In this document: positions 25,781 through 34,078 of the stretch, in pieces | Layout: every line of letters starts with the position of its first letter | Position numbering within the stretch: position 1 is the stretch's first letter | NCBI GenBank assembly: GCA_019112735.1 | Contig: DXIS01000030.1 | Location: forward strand, 35,597-99,596 | DNA length: 64,000 nt | Source: Candidatus Mediterraneibacter guildfordensis | GTDB taxonomy: Bacteria; Bacillota; Clostridia; Lachnospirales; Lachnospiraceae | Reading direction: 5' to 3' | Program-made: the position numbers and the translations under genes | Notes under the pieces: generated by a model | What the model was told of the DNA's origin: nothing | The model's database searches: none | Seen by the model: the letters and a program-made list of their open reading frames with translations, nothing else

Positions 25781-26044
25781 ATGAGTGATCTTAGTAATAC
25801 ACAGTTCTTCCAGGTTGAGCCGGGGCCGCAGATCTCCGCAAAAGACATCTTAGAGATCGTGTTCAAGGCTCTCAAGGAGAAAGGATACAATCCGGTCAAT
25901 CAGATCGTCGGATACATCATGTCAGGCGATCCGACCTATATTACCAGCTATAACGGGGCGAGGAGCCTGGTTATGAAAGTGGAGCGGGACGAGCTCGTGG
26001 AAGAACTGTTAAAAGCGTATATCGAACATAATTCATGGGTATAA
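25781..26044 (+). CDS. ireB: IreB-family regulatory phosphoprotein
   Basis: 87 residues, the full family length (formerly DUF965/YrzL). The sequence [21 protein letters not shown]...[21 protein letters not shown] is characteristic. In Enterococcus, IreB is a substrate of the Ser/Thr kinase IreK and affects cephalosporin resistance. Its position directly upstream of ruvX is conserved in Firmicutes. AAAGGAGGAC precedes the ATG. Confidence 0.93.
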   Translation: MSDLSNTQFFQVEPGPQISAKDILEIVFKALKEKGYNPVNQIVGYIMSGDPTYITSYNGARSLVMKVERDELVEELLKAYIEHNSWV

Positions 26045-26050
26045 TCTGTC

Positions 26051-26497
26051 ATGAGGATCATGGGGCTTGATTACGGGACCAAAACCGTCGGAGTCGCAGT
26101 CAGCGACCCCCTCGGGATCACGGCCCAGGCGGTCGAGACGATCACCAGGAAAGAGGAAAACAAACTGAGAAAGACCTGCGCCCGGATCGAGGCGCTGATC
26201 GCTGAATACGGTGTTGAAAGGATTATTCTCGGTTTTCCGAAACACATGAACAATGATATTGGGGAGCGCGCGGAAAAAGCGCTGGAGTTCCGGGACATGC
26301 TCGCACGCCGCACCGGCCTTGAAGTCGTTATGTGGGACGAAAGGCTGACAACGGTGAGTGCGGAACGTACGCTGATGGAGAGCGGGGTACGGCGTGAGAA
26401 CCGTAAAAAGCATATCGATCAGATCGCTGCGGTATTCATCCTGCAGGGATATCTGGATATGCTCAGTATGCGTCAGGGGACAGAAACCGGACATTGA
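26051..26497 (+). CDS. ruvX: Holliday junction resolvase-like protein RuvX/YqgF
   Basis: 148 residues, RNase H-like fold. The N-terminal [19 protein letters not shown] carries the first catalytic Asp; [16 protein letters not shown] and [17 protein letters not shown] complete the pattern. The family processes pre-16S rRNA ends, with Holliday junction cleavage also proposed. Starts 7 bases after ireB. Confidence 0.93.
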   Translation: MRIMGLDYGTKTVGVAVSDPLGITAQAVETITRKEENKLRKTCARIEALIAEYGVERIILGFPKHMNNDIGERAEKALEFRDMLARRTGLEVVMWDERLTTVSAERTLMESGVRRENRKKHIDQIAAVFILQGYLDMLSMRQGTETGH

Positions 26498-26518
26498 ACA
26501 GGATAAGGGGCATTATCA

Positions 26519-26779
26519 ATGGAAAAAGTAAGATTTAATTCTGCAGACGGCAGCGGGGCAGATGAATTTTTTGTGCTTGAAGAGACCAGGATCGGCGGGA
26601 GTACATATCTTCTGGTCACAGATTCAGAGGAAGACGACGCAGAGTGCCTGATCTTAAAAGAATCCGAAGGATCAGCTGCGGATGACAGAGTATTTGAGAT
26701 CGTTGAAGACGAGACAGAACTGGTGGCGGTTTCAAAAGTATTCGAGGAACTGCTTGAAGACGTAAATATTGAAATGTAG
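26519..26779 (+). CDS. DUF1292 protein (YrzB-like)
   Basis: 86 residues, acidic, with the DUF1292 pattern FFVLEETRIGGSTYLLVTD...CLILKE and a C-terminal helical tail. Its place after ireB and ruvX matches yrzL-yrrK-yrzB in Bacillus. Function unknown. Confidence 0.88.
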   Translation: MEKVRFNSADGSGADEFFVLEETRIGGSTYLLVTDSEEDDAECLILKESEGSAADDRVFEIVEDETELVAVSKVFEELLEDVNIEM

Positions 26780-26835
26780 GATCTTACAGATCTTTACAAT
26801 AGAATTACTTAACTGCGGGGGAAGAAAGAACACGC

Positions 26836-27318
26836 ATGGAACAGAAGAACACAGAGAAACTGCTCAAAGAAAAGCTTCGCGAAAAAGGGCTGAAAGTCAC
26901 ACAGCAGAGGATCCTTGTGCTTTCGGCGCTTGAGCAGAACAGCGGGGCCCATATGACAGCCGAGGAAATCTGTGAACTGGTGTCGCAAGAATATCCGGAG
27001 ATCGGACTTGCTACGGTGTACCGTACGCTTCAGCTCCTTCTGGACATGCAGCTCGTGGACCGCATCAATCTGGATGACGGATGTGTGAGGTATGAGATCG
27101 GACATCTGCTGAAAGGCAGTGAAAAGCACAATCACCATCACCTGATATGCAGATCGTGCGGGAAAGTGATCCCGTTTGACGGGGATCTGCTCGAAGGCCT
27201 CGAGCAGCATATCGAGGAGACGGCGGGATTTCACGTGCTTGACCATGAGGTGAAGTTCTACGGCCTGTGCAGTGAGTGTATGAAAACGCAGAAATCAATG
27301 GAGGTGTTTACTGGTTGA
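26836..27318 (+). CDS. Fur-family metal- or peroxide-responsive repressor
   Basis: 160 residues. The N-terminal winged helix (LKVTQQRILVLSALEQ, GLATVYRTLQLLLDMQLV) is followed by the metal-binding dimerisation domain with KHNHHHLICRSCGKV and a second CxxC at CSECM, giving a structural zinc site. It may be Fur, PerR or Zur; the residues that separate these cannot be assigned surely by eye. It overlaps the RNase J start by 4 bases, so the two are coupled. Confidence 0.9.
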   Translation: MEQKNTEKLLKEKLREKGLKVTQQRILVLSALEQNSGAHMTAEEICELVSQEYPEIGLATVYRTLQLLLDMQLVDRINLDDGCVRYEIGHLLKGSEKHNHHHLICRSCGKVIPFDGDLLEGLEQHIEETAGFHVLDHEVKFYGLCSECMKTQKSMEVFTG

Positions 27319-28985
27319 AAAAGGAAAAGAAAGGAAAACTACGGATCATCCCGCTGGGCGGCCTTGAGCAGATCGGCATGAACATTACTGCCTTTGAATA
27401 TGAAGACAGTATCGTGGTCGTGGACTGTGGACTGGCATTCCCGGAGGATGACATGCTGGGCATCGACCTGGTGATCCCGGACGTGACATATCTGAAGGAT
27501 AACGCGTCCAAACTGAAAGGATTCGTGATCACCCACGGACATGAGGACCATATCGGAGCGCTGCCCTATGTACTCAAAGAGATCAATCTCCCCATCTACA
27601 CAACGAAGCTTACGATGGGTATTATCGAAAACAAATTAAAAGAACACAATCTGCTGCGGACCACAAGACGCAAGGTGGTGCAGCACGGACAGTCCATTAA
27701 TCTGGGCCAGTTCCGGATCGAGTTCATCAAGACGAACCACAGCATCCAGGATGCGTCCGCACTGGCGATCTATTCGCCGGCAGGCGTGGTTGTCCACACA
27801 GGCGACTTTAAGGTGGATTACACACCGGTGTTCGGTGACGCCATCGATCTTCAGCGCTTTGCGGAGATCGGCAAGAAAGGCGTGCTCGCGCTGATGTCCG
27901 ACAGTACGAATGCAGAACGCCGCGGCTTTACACAGTCCGAGCGGACGGTCGGCATTACGTTCGATCACATTTTTGCGGAGCATCAGAATACCCGTCTGAT
28001 CATTGCCACGTTCGCATCCAATGTGGACCGTGTGCAGCAGATCATCAATTCTGCCTACAAATACGGCAGAAAGGTAGTAGTGGAAGGCCGGAGCATGGTA
28101 AATATCATCTCTACGGCTTCAGAGCTTGGCTATCTGAATGTGCCGGACAATACGCTGATCGAGATCGATGAGATGAAGAATTATCCGCCGGAGAAGATGG
28201 TCCTGATCACGACCGGAAGCCAGGGCGAGTCCATGGCTGCGCTGTCGAGGATGGCGGCGGACGTACACCGCAAGGTGACGATCCAGCCGAACGATACGAT
28301 CATCTTCAGTTCCAACCCGATCCCGGGAAATGAGAAGTCCGTATCCCGCGTGATCAACGAGCTGTCCGCGAAAGGCGCGGAAGTAATCTTCCAGGATACC
28401 CATGTATCAGGGCATGCCTGCCAGGAAGAGCTGAAACTGATCTATTCCCTGGTGAAACCGAAATACGCGATCCCGGTGCACGGTGAATACCGTCATCTGA
28501 AGGCCAACGCTGAAGTTGCGAAAAGCCTCGGGATCCCGAAGCAGAACATTTTCATCATCCAGTCCGGCGATGTGCTGGAACTCGATGAAGAGTCTGCAAA
28601 AGTGGCAGATAAGGTGCATACCGGCGCCGTACTTGTTGACGGCCTTGGTGTGGGCGATGTGGGAAATATCGTACTGCGCGACCGTCAGCATCTGGCGGAA
28701 GACGGTATCATTATCGTCGTGCTCACGCTCGAGCGGCGCACGAACCGGCTGCTTGCCGGCCCGGATATCGTTTCCAGAGGATTCGTGTATGTAAGAGAGT
28801 CCGAGCAGCTGATGGAAGACGCGAGACATGCGGTTTCCGATGCTCTTGACAAATGTCTCGGAAGCCGGCATACAGACTGGAACAAGATCAAGATGGTGAT
28901 CCGCGATGCCATGAACGACTATATCTGGAAGAAGACAAAACGTCGTCCGATGGTGATCCCGATTATTATGGATGTAGATGTCTAA
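27315..28985 (+). CDS. rnj: Ribonuclease J
   Basis: About 556 residues from a TTG at 27315; GGAGG at 27300 is well spaced for it and the TTGA overlaps the fur stop, so the track extension MYENAEINGG is not used. Metallo-beta-lactamase motif THGHEDHIGALPY binds the two zinc ions; the beta-CASP motifs follow (SDSTNAERRG, GSQGESMAALSRMA, HVSGHACQEE). The C-terminal domain ends in RRPMVIPIIMDVDV. It is an mRNA-decay 5' exonuclease and endonuclease. Confidence 0.95.
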   Translation: MKKEKKGKLRIIPLGGLEQIGMNITAFEYEDSIVVVDCGLAFPEDDMLGIDLVIPDVTYLKDNASKLKGFVITHGHEDHIGALPYVLKEINLPIYTTKLTMGIIENKLKEHNLLRTTRRKVVQHGQSINLGQFRIEFIKTNHSIQDASALAIYSPAGVVVHTGDFKVDYTPVFGDAIDLQRFAEIGKKGVLALMSDSTNAERRGFTQSERTVGITFDHIFAEHQNTRLIIATFASNVDRVQQIINSAYKYGRKVVVEGRSMVNIISTASELGYLNVPDNTLIEIDEMKNYPPEKMVLITTGSQGESMAALSRMAADVHRKVTIQPNDTIIFSSNPIPGNEKSVSRVINELSAKGAEVIFQDTHVSGHACQEELKLIYSLVKPKYAIPVHGEYRHLKANAEVAKSLGIPKQNIFIIQSGDVLELDEESAKVADKVHTGAVLVDGLGVGDVGNIVLRDRQHLAEDGIIIVVLTLERRTNRLLAGPDIVSRGFVYVRESEQLMEDARHAVSDALDKCLGSRHTDWNKIKMVIRDAMNDYIWKKTKRRPMVIPIIMDVDV

Positions 28986-29029
28986 GCTGTAAAGAAAATA
29001 TTTTAAATACAAAGAAACTTGTTAATGAC

Positions 29030-29055
29030 GGTGCACAGGGTATACTCTGTGCACC
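29030..29055 (+). other. Perfect hairpin between rnj and trmR
   Basis: GGTGCACAG and CTGTGCACC form a 9-base perfect stem with an 8-base loop, 44 bases after rnj. No U-tract follows, so it is more likely a processing or stability element, or a leader element of trmR, than a terminator. Confidence 0.5.
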
Positions 29056-29081
29056 TGTGTCGGTTAAAGGGGTTATTGTAC

Positions 29082-29756
29082 ATGATCGTAGATGAACGGA
29101 TCGTTACATTTATTAATTCGCTGGATACAAAAAACAGCGAACTTCTGGAAATGATCGAAAAGGAAGCGCGCAGGGATGACGTACCCATCATACGGAGAGA
29201 AATGCAGAGCTTTCTCAGAGTCCTGCTGATGCTGAAGCAGCCGGCAAATGTTCTCGAAGTCGGGACTGCGGTGGGATTTTCGGCGCTGCTGATGAGCGAG
29301 TCTGTCCCGGCCGGATGCCGGATCACAACGATCGAGAACTATGAGAAGCGGATCCCGGTGGCAAGAGAGAACTTCCGCCGCGCCGGGAAAGAGGAACAGA
29401 TCACTCTGATCGAGGGAGATGCGGCAGACGTCCTGAAAACACTTGAAGGGCCTTATGATTTTATCTTCATGGATGCGGCAAAAGGACAGTATATCCACTT
29501 TCTTCCGGAGATCCTCCGGCTGCTCCCGCCGGGCGGCTGCCTGGTATCCGACAATGTGATGCAGGACGGCGACGTGATCGAATCCCGGTTCGCCGTGGAA
29601 CGGCGCAACCGGACGATCCACGCAAGGATGCGGGAATATCTGTATGAACTGAAACACCACCCGGAGCTGGAGACATCGATCATCCCTCTGGGAGATGGAG
29701 TGGCGGTAAGCGTAAAAAAGATGGAAAGGAAACAGAACAATGAGCAGACACCCTGA
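29082..29756 (+). CDS. trmR: tRNA 5-hydroxyuridine methyltransferase-like O-methyltransferase
   Basis: 224 residues from the ATG at 29082; the track extension covers the upstream hairpin. Class I SAM motif NVLEVGTAVGFSALLM and the metal/catalytic region FIFMDAAKGQY mark O-methyltransferase family 3. It overlaps the U32 peptidase-family gene, as in the Bacillus yrrM(trmR)-yrrN/yrrO(trhP) cluster. There it makes 5-methoxyuridine at tRNA position 34 from the TrhP product. The assignment rests on family plus this neighbour. Confidence 0.85.
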   Translation: MIVDERIVTFINSLDTKNSELLEMIEKEARRDDVPIIRREMQSFLRVLLMLKQPANVLEVGTAVGFSALLMSESVPAGCRITTIENYEKRIPVARENFRRAGKEEQITLIEGDAADVLKTLEGPYDFIFMDAAKGQYIHFLPEILRLLPPGGCLVSDNVMQDGDVIESRFAVERRNRTIHARMREYLYELKHHPELETSIIPLGDGVAVSVKKMERKQNNEQTP

Positions 29757-30963
29757 ACTGCTGGTTCCGGCCAGCAGCCTGGAAGTACTGAAAACAGCGG
29801 TTATCTTCGGAGCGGACGCCGTTTACATCGGCGGCGAAGCTTTCGGCCTGCGCGCCAAGGCAAAAAACTTCTCCATGGAGGAGATGAAAGAAGGGATCCG
29901 TTTCGCACATGAGCATGGAGTAAAGGTATACGTGACGGCCAATATCCTTGCGCACAATGAGGACCTGCCGGGCGTGCGGGAATATTTTGAAGAACTGAAA
30001 GAGATCCGGCCGGATGCGCTGATCATCGCGGATCCGGGTGTGTTCGAGATCGCAAAAGAAGTGTGCCCGGAGATCGAGCGTCATATCAGCACCCAGGCCA
30101 ATAATACCAATTACGGCACCTATAATTTCTGGTACCGCCAGGGCGCCAGCCGTGTGGTGTCAGCCCGGGAACTGTCCATGGAAGAAATAAAAGAACTCAG
30201 GGCCAATATCCCGGATGATCTGGAAATCGAAACATTTATCCACGGGGCGATGTGCATTTCCTATTCCGGCCGCTGCCTGCTGAGTAATTATTTTACCGGC
30301 CGCGACGCCAACCGTGGCGCCTGCACACACCCGTGCCGCTGGAAATATGCGGTGGTTGAGGAGACCCGGCCGGGCGAATACATGCCGGTCTATGAAAACG
30401 AGCGGGGAACCTATATCTTCAATTCCAAAGATCTGTGCATGATCGAGTACATCCCGGAACTGATCGACGCCGGCATTGACAGCTTCAAGATCGAGGGACG
30501 GATGAAGACAGCCCTCTATGTGGCGACAGTCGCCCGCACATACCGGAAAGCCATTGACGATTACCAGAAAGACCCGGAACTGTACCGGAAGAATATGCCC
30601 TGGTATCTGGACCAGATATCCAACTGTACCTACCGTCAGTTCACGACCGGATTCTTCTTCGGGAAACCGGACGAGAACACCCAGATCTACGACAGCAACA
30701 CCTACAATAAAGAATACACCTATCTTGGGATCGTCCATGAAGTCAGAGACGGCCTGTGCCGGATCGAGCAGAGAAATAAATTCTCTGTGGGAGAGATGAT
30801 CGAGATCATGAAGCCGGATGGAAGAAATGTTGAGGTTCAGGTGAAGCGGATCCTGAACGAAGAGGGCAGAGAGCAGGAGAGTGCGCCCCACTCAAAACAG
30901 GTGCTGTGGGTGGAACTTTCAGAAGCGCCGGCGGAATACGATCTGCTGCGGCGGAAGGAGTGA
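29740..30963 (+). CDS. trhP: U32 peptidase-family tRNA hydroxylation protein
   Basis: 407 residues. The family signature FIHGAMCISYSGRCLLSN followed by GRDANRGACTHPCRWKY contains the conserved Cys residues. The N-terminal half is a TIM-barrel-like region (ADAVYIGGEAFGLRAKAK). TrhP makes 5-hydroxyuridine at tRNA position 34 from prephenate-dependent chemistry; the related RlhA acts on 23S rRNA. Overlap with trmR favours the tRNA role. The first long palindrome begins only a few bases after the stop codon. Confidence 0.88.
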   Translation: MSRHPELLVPASSLEVLKTAVIFGADAVYIGGEAFGLRAKAKNFSMEEMKEGIRFAHEHGVKVYVTANILAHNEDLPGVREYFEELKEIRPDALIIADPGVFEIAKEVCPEIERHISTQANNTNYGTYNFWYRQGASRVVSARELSMEEIKELRANIPDDLEIETFIHGAMCISYSGRCLLSNYFTGRDANRGACTHPCRWKYAVVEETRPGEYMPVYENERGTYIFNSKDLCMIEYIPELIDAGIDSFKIEGRMKTALYVATVARTYRKAIDDYQKDPELYRKNMPWYLDQISNCTYRQFTTGFFFGKPDENTQIYDSNTYNKEYTYLGIVHEVRDGLCRIEQRNKFSVGEMIEIMKPDGRNVEVQVKRILNEEGREQESAPHSKQVLWVELSEAPAEYDLLRRKE

Positions 30964-30968
30964 AATTC

Positions 30969-31302
30969 CTGTTTTCCGGACGAGCTGATCCATTAATGAA
31001 CTTGGCAGCGCTTAGAGAATAGTGAATGGATTCTGACACAGCAAAAGATGTGTACAGGTTCAGTTCGAGAATTATGAAAAATTTAAGGCCACGAAAAGCC
31101 GGCTAAATACGAAAAGAGGAATTGGAGAACTCGCCTTTCAGGCTCAGACAGCTCCAATTCCTCTTTTAACGCCGACTTTTTGTGACCTGATTTTTTCTAT
31201 AATTCTCTCAGATTCACCTGCCCACATCTTTGCCGCGCAGAATCATTTCCCCATCACAGAATTGATTGCCCAATACTTTTGAATCGCTTGTTCGGAAAAC
31301 AG
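30969..31302. ncRNA. Long imperfect palindrome H1 (candidate structured RNA)
   Basis: The two halves of this 334-base segment pair along nearly their whole length. Ends are CTGTTTTCCG (30969) and CGGAAAACAG (31293). GAGAATTATgaaaaa pairs with tttttctATAATTCTC, and CACgAAAAgcCGGC with GCCGactTTTTGTG. The tip is a perfect 16-base stem, AAAAGAGGAATTGGAG/CTCCAATTCCTCTTTT, closed by a 24-base loop AACTCGC-ctttcag-GCTCAGACA-g. Mismatches and unequal internal loops break the stem in a pri-miRNA-like way. No U-tract or coding potential is seen. It occupies the gap between convergent genes together with H2 and H3. Confidence 0.7.
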
Positions 31303-31376
31303 AAGATTTTTTGCTGAAGGGAAGCTGCTGAGGTAGAGACCGTGTTCTTTTACAACCGGTTACGGTCAGAATGAGA

Positions 31377-31500
31377 CTTTGTCTTGCTTGATCGATTATG
31401 ATCTGCAGAGATCAGGGCGCGTCAAGGCCTTGCCCTTTGGGTGCTGCGCAGCCTTGACGCACCCTGATCCTGCAGATATGATACAGACAAGCAAGCAAAG
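31377..31500. ncRNA. Long imperfect palindrome H2
   Basis: Centre near 31440. GATCAGGGcGCGTCAAGGC (31410) pairs with GCCTTGACGCaCCCTGATC (31451) with one mismatch, and ATCTGCAG pairs with CTGCAGAT outside a one-base bulge, giving a stem of about 27 pairs with a 22-base loop (cttgcccttt...gcgca). The pairing continues more loosely to CTTTGtCTTGCTTG / CAAGCaAGCAAAG. The loop does not match those of H1 and H3, so it may be a separate class or a spacer. Confidence 0.6.
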
Positions 31501-31550
31501 CCTCTCTGTGGCTCGGATTTCGCCCCTTTCCCGACTCATTCTCTGGTTAT

Positions 31551-31896
31551 TGTTTGTCGAACTGATCCTGGTAACTGCAGCACAGAATCTCAAAAGAATT
31601 TCCAATCGGATGCGACTTTCACGGAATAAGGGATAAAGCCGTACTGGTGACTGTGAAGCGACTGTAGAAAAAGTAAAAACGGAGCGCTGACTTTAGGAGC
31701 AGAGATGAAGTTGTCTGAGCGAATGCGAGTTCTTCATCTCTGCTCCTGTTTTTTGTCAGTGTTCCGTTTTTGTAGTTTTTCTTAAGTTGCGGAACCGGAA
31801 ACGGGAAGGTTTTATCCCTTATTCCGTGAATCCGCATTCTGATAAAATTCTTTTGCAGTATTCAGCGCTGTGCTTTGCCGCTCAGTTCGATAAACA
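31551..31896. ncRNA. Long imperfect palindrome H3, loop motif shared with H1 in opposite orientation
   Basis: A 346-base self-complementary segment. Outer ends TGTTTgTCGAACTGA and TCAGTTCGAtAAACA; a perfect 18-base pair CACGGAATAAGGGATAAA (31620) / TTTATCCCTTATTCCGTG (31811); AAAACGGagcgCTGAC with GTCAGtgttCCGTTTT; and a perfect 16-base apical stem AGGAGCAGAGATGAAG/CTTCATCTCTGCTCCT. The 21-base loop read on the minus strand is AACTCGC-attc-GCTCAGACA-a, nearly the H1 loop, although the stems are unrelated. It ends 11 bases before the stop codon of the opposing ferredoxin-type gene. Confidence 0.7.
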
Positions 31897-31906
31897 GAAA
31901 GTTGTC

Positions 31907-32689
31907 TTACAGAAAGATCTCCGCTTCTTTATCGCTTCTGCATGCTTTTTTCAGCTTGCCTTCTATGACTTTCATTTTCAGGGAATTGACGCTCCGGGCG
32001 TGCTGCCTGCAGATCTGTACGCATTTCATGCAGCCGATGCATTTTTTCGTGTCGGTCTTATTTGGTTCTTTAACCGGGATGGATCCGGTAGGACAGACTT
32101 TTGCACAGGATGCGCAGAGCGTGCACATGTTATTGTCTGCCTTCGGGAAGAGAGCATTTTTCCCGTATTTTTTATAAGGCGTATTGCCGGGAACCTGGAT
32201 GTTGATCTTGCTGAAATCCTCTTCTTTTCGGATGCGCCGGTTCAGCTCGACGCCGTATTCTGCGATGGTCTTCAGGTCGGTTTTGTTCGGTCTTCTTGCG
32301 CCGATGGACGGAACGATGGAGTGTTCCGCCGGGAATGCGGCTGCGCCGATCACTTTAAAGCCGCGGTTCTCTACTTCGGTTTTGAGCTCCAGGAGCGCAT
32401 CGTCATATTCGCGGCAGCCGTAGGTTGCGATCAGGGCCGCGGGGGTTCCGTTCCCGGAAATGTTCTGCAGATAATCCATGAAGAGGGCAGGCACGCGCCC
32501 GTAGTATACCGGGATGCCGAAGATGACGAAATCATTGGGGGCAAATTTTAATGCCGGTCTTTTTTCTTTATAGACGGAAAAATCAAAAGATACGGATTTT
32601 AAGTCGATGTTCCGGGCGGTTTCCATGACCGCTTTTCTTGTTGCGCCTGTCGGGCTGAAATAGACAAGCTTCAGTTCGTTCATTTTCAT
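31907..32689 (-). CDS. EFR1-type flavodoxin-ferredoxin fusion protein
   Basis: About 260 residues from MKMNELKLVYFSPTGATRK; AAGGAG is 10 bases upstream, and the longer track start has no support. The N-terminal flavodoxin-like domain binds FMN (SPTGATRKAV, VFGIPVYYGRVPALFMDYL). The C-terminal part has two 4Fe-4S motifs, CTLCASCAKVCP and CIGCMKCVQICR. It is a soluble electron carrier or oxidoreductase of the kind common in gut clostridia; the partner is unknown. It converges on trhP with the three palindromes in between. Confidence 0.9.
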   Translation of the reverse strand: MKMNELKLVYFSPTGATRKAVMETARNIDLKSVSFDFSVYKEKRPALKFAPNDFVIFGIPVYYGRVPALFMDYLQNISGNGTPAALIATYGCREYDDALLELKTEVENRGFKVIGAAAFPAEHSIVPSIGARRPNKTDLKTIAEYGVELNRRIRKEEDFSKINIQVPGNTPYKKYGKNALFPKADNNMCTLCASCAKVCPTGSIPVKEPNKTDTKKCIGCMKCVQICRQHARSVNSLKMKVIEGKLKKACRSDKEAEIFL

Positions 32690-32850
32690 AATCGTAAAAC
32701 TCCTTTGTATGTATTCTGACCTCCGGCGGATTGCATTTTCGGCATGCCGGAAGTTATGATCCGATAACAACTATATTAGCATACTATGACAAAAATTGCA
32801 CGACCGTTGGAAAAGAAAGGCGGAGCAAAAACCGCTGGAAAAATATACAG

Positions 32851-32879
32851 TTGTAAAAACGGCATAAGCGGAGTATAAT
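32851..32879 (+). promoter_or_regulatory. Promoter of the probable 6S RNA
   Basis: TTGTAA (32851-32856) and TATAAT (32874-32879) separated by 17 bases. Transcription should start near 32887. No coding sequence follows for almost 300 bases. Confidence 0.7.
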
Positions 32880-32886
32880 ATGCGTA

Positions 32887-33080
32887 TAAATAAAGGGAAG
32901 TTAACCTGAAATGTGCGATAACCCTGTGATTTTGAACCTACATTTGTTTAAACGGGATTCCTAAATTTCTGTAATATGTCAGGCCTCCGATATGCAGTGG
33001 ACGACAGAAAAGCAGATGCGGTTGCCCACCTGGCTACGGCTAGGACTCAAAATACGGGGCCGGCATTTTGGGTGAACTGC
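32887..33080 (+). ncRNA. ssrS: Probable 6S RNA
   Basis: A non-coding segment of about 190 bases folds as a long rod. AGTTAACCTGAAATGTGC pairs with the 3' GCATTTTGGGTGAACT region, and CCCTGTGATTTTGAACCT pairs with AGGACTCAAAATACGGG. These enclose a large open bubble (about 32940-32966 and 33010-33040) and an apical stem closed by TTTCTGT/ACAGAAA. A closing stem, central bubble and terminal stem is the 6S RNA architecture that mimics an open promoter and binds RNA polymerase. It has its own promoter and a downstream hairpin. Identification is from shape and remembered clostridial 6S sequences, not a covariance search. Confidence 0.7.
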
Positions 33081-33087
33081 AAAAGAT

Positions 33088-33118
33088 AAAGGCGGTCGTC
33101 TTGTGCGGCCGCTTTTCC
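33088..33118 (+). terminator. Terminator of the probable 6S RNA
   Basis: AAAGGCGGTCG and CGGCCGCTTT form a stem with one G-U pair and a 7-base loop, followed by a short TTTT. Confidence 0.65.
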
Positions 33119-33175
33119 ACATAAAGCCCCGCGGATATCCGACAGGCTGAAACGATTTTCCCGGAGTGAACGGTT

Positions 33176-34078
33176 ATGGATAAGAAAAAGAAGATCAAAA
33201 ATCAGATAATGAGGATCATGCTGACGGTGAATTCTCATCACACAGGCGCCTATGCGGCACAGGCGGCTTATTTTTTTGTGCTGTCTCTGATCCCGATCCT
33301 GCTTCTCCTTGTATATATGGCCGTCCGGTATACGCCGCTTAACCAGAATGATGTGTTAAATGCCGTGCTCCAGGTCTTTCCGGCTTCGGTGTCCGGTCTG
33401 ATGCGCAGTATTTTCTATCAGGTATACAATCAATCCGAGACGGTCATCCCTGTAACGATCATCGTTGCGCTCTGGGCGGCAGGGCGTGGCGTCCTTTCGG
33501 TCACCTCGGGCCTGAATGCGATCTATTCCAACATAGAAACGAGAAATTACTTTTATCTCCGCATCCGGTCGACGATCTATACGCTGCTGTTCCTGATCGC
33601 AATCATCCTGTCGCTTGTTATCTCCGTTTTCGGAAACAGCATCAGCGTGATCGTGTATGAGCATGTGCCGTTTCTGATCAAAGTTGTTGACTTTATCATG
33701 CGGATCCGCACGCTGGTGACTCTGATCGTGCTGATCGTATTCTGGGATCTGGTGTATAAATTCCTGCCGAACAGGAAGCACAATGTCAGGACTACATTCC
33801 GGAAACAGCTTCCCGGCGCGGCGTTTACTGCCTGCGGCTGGCTGCTGCTTTCGTTTGTATTTTCTATTTATCTGGATATATTCACCGGATTTTCCGACAT
33901 GTATGGAAGTATGGCAACGATCATCCTTATTATGCTCTGGCTCTATGGATGTATGTATATCATCCTGCTGGGCGGCGAGGTGAACGCGCTGCTGGACCGC
34001 TATGTGTGGCGGGCGAGAAGCGGGAATGATTCCCGCGCAGATAAAATGCGAAAGGAAGACTTACATGAAGACAAGTGA
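33176..34078 (+). CDS. YihY/virulence factor BrkB family membrane protein
   Basis: 300 residues with about six membrane helices. The family signature near the N terminus, [22 protein letters not shown], and the middle segment [19 protein letters not shown] are clear, as is the C-terminal [29 protein letters not shown]. Once misannotated as RNase BN; the actual role is unknown. The 3' end overlaps queA by 14 bases. Confidence 0.92.
   Translation: MDKKKKIKNQIMRIMLTVNSHHTGAYAAQAAYFFVLSLIPILLLLVYMAVRYTPLNQNDVLNAVLQVFPASVSGLMRSIFYQVYNQSETVIPVTIIVALWAAGRGVLSVTSGLNAIYSNIETRNYFYLRIRSTIYTLLFLIAIILSLVISVFGNSISVIVYEHVPFLIKVVDFIMRIRTLVTLIVLIVFWDLVYKFLPNRKHNVRTTFRKQLPGAAFTACGWLLLSFVFSIYLDIFTGFSDMYGSMATIILIMLWLYGCMYIILLGGEVNALLDRYVWRARSGNDSRADKMRKEDLHEDK

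Noticed and set aside
31379-31636. 85-codon ORF across H2 and H3
   Set aside because: It runs through the palindromes, has no ribosome binding site and no protein-like composition.
30964-31906. Palindromes as ordinary bidirectional terminators
   Set aside because: Arms exceed 150 bases, there are three of them and no U-tracts follow; a terminator needs a small fraction of this.
30964-31906. Palindromes as MITEs or an IS remnant
   Set aside because: No transposase fragment or target duplication seen, and the related members H1 and H3 share only the loop, not the stem sequences.
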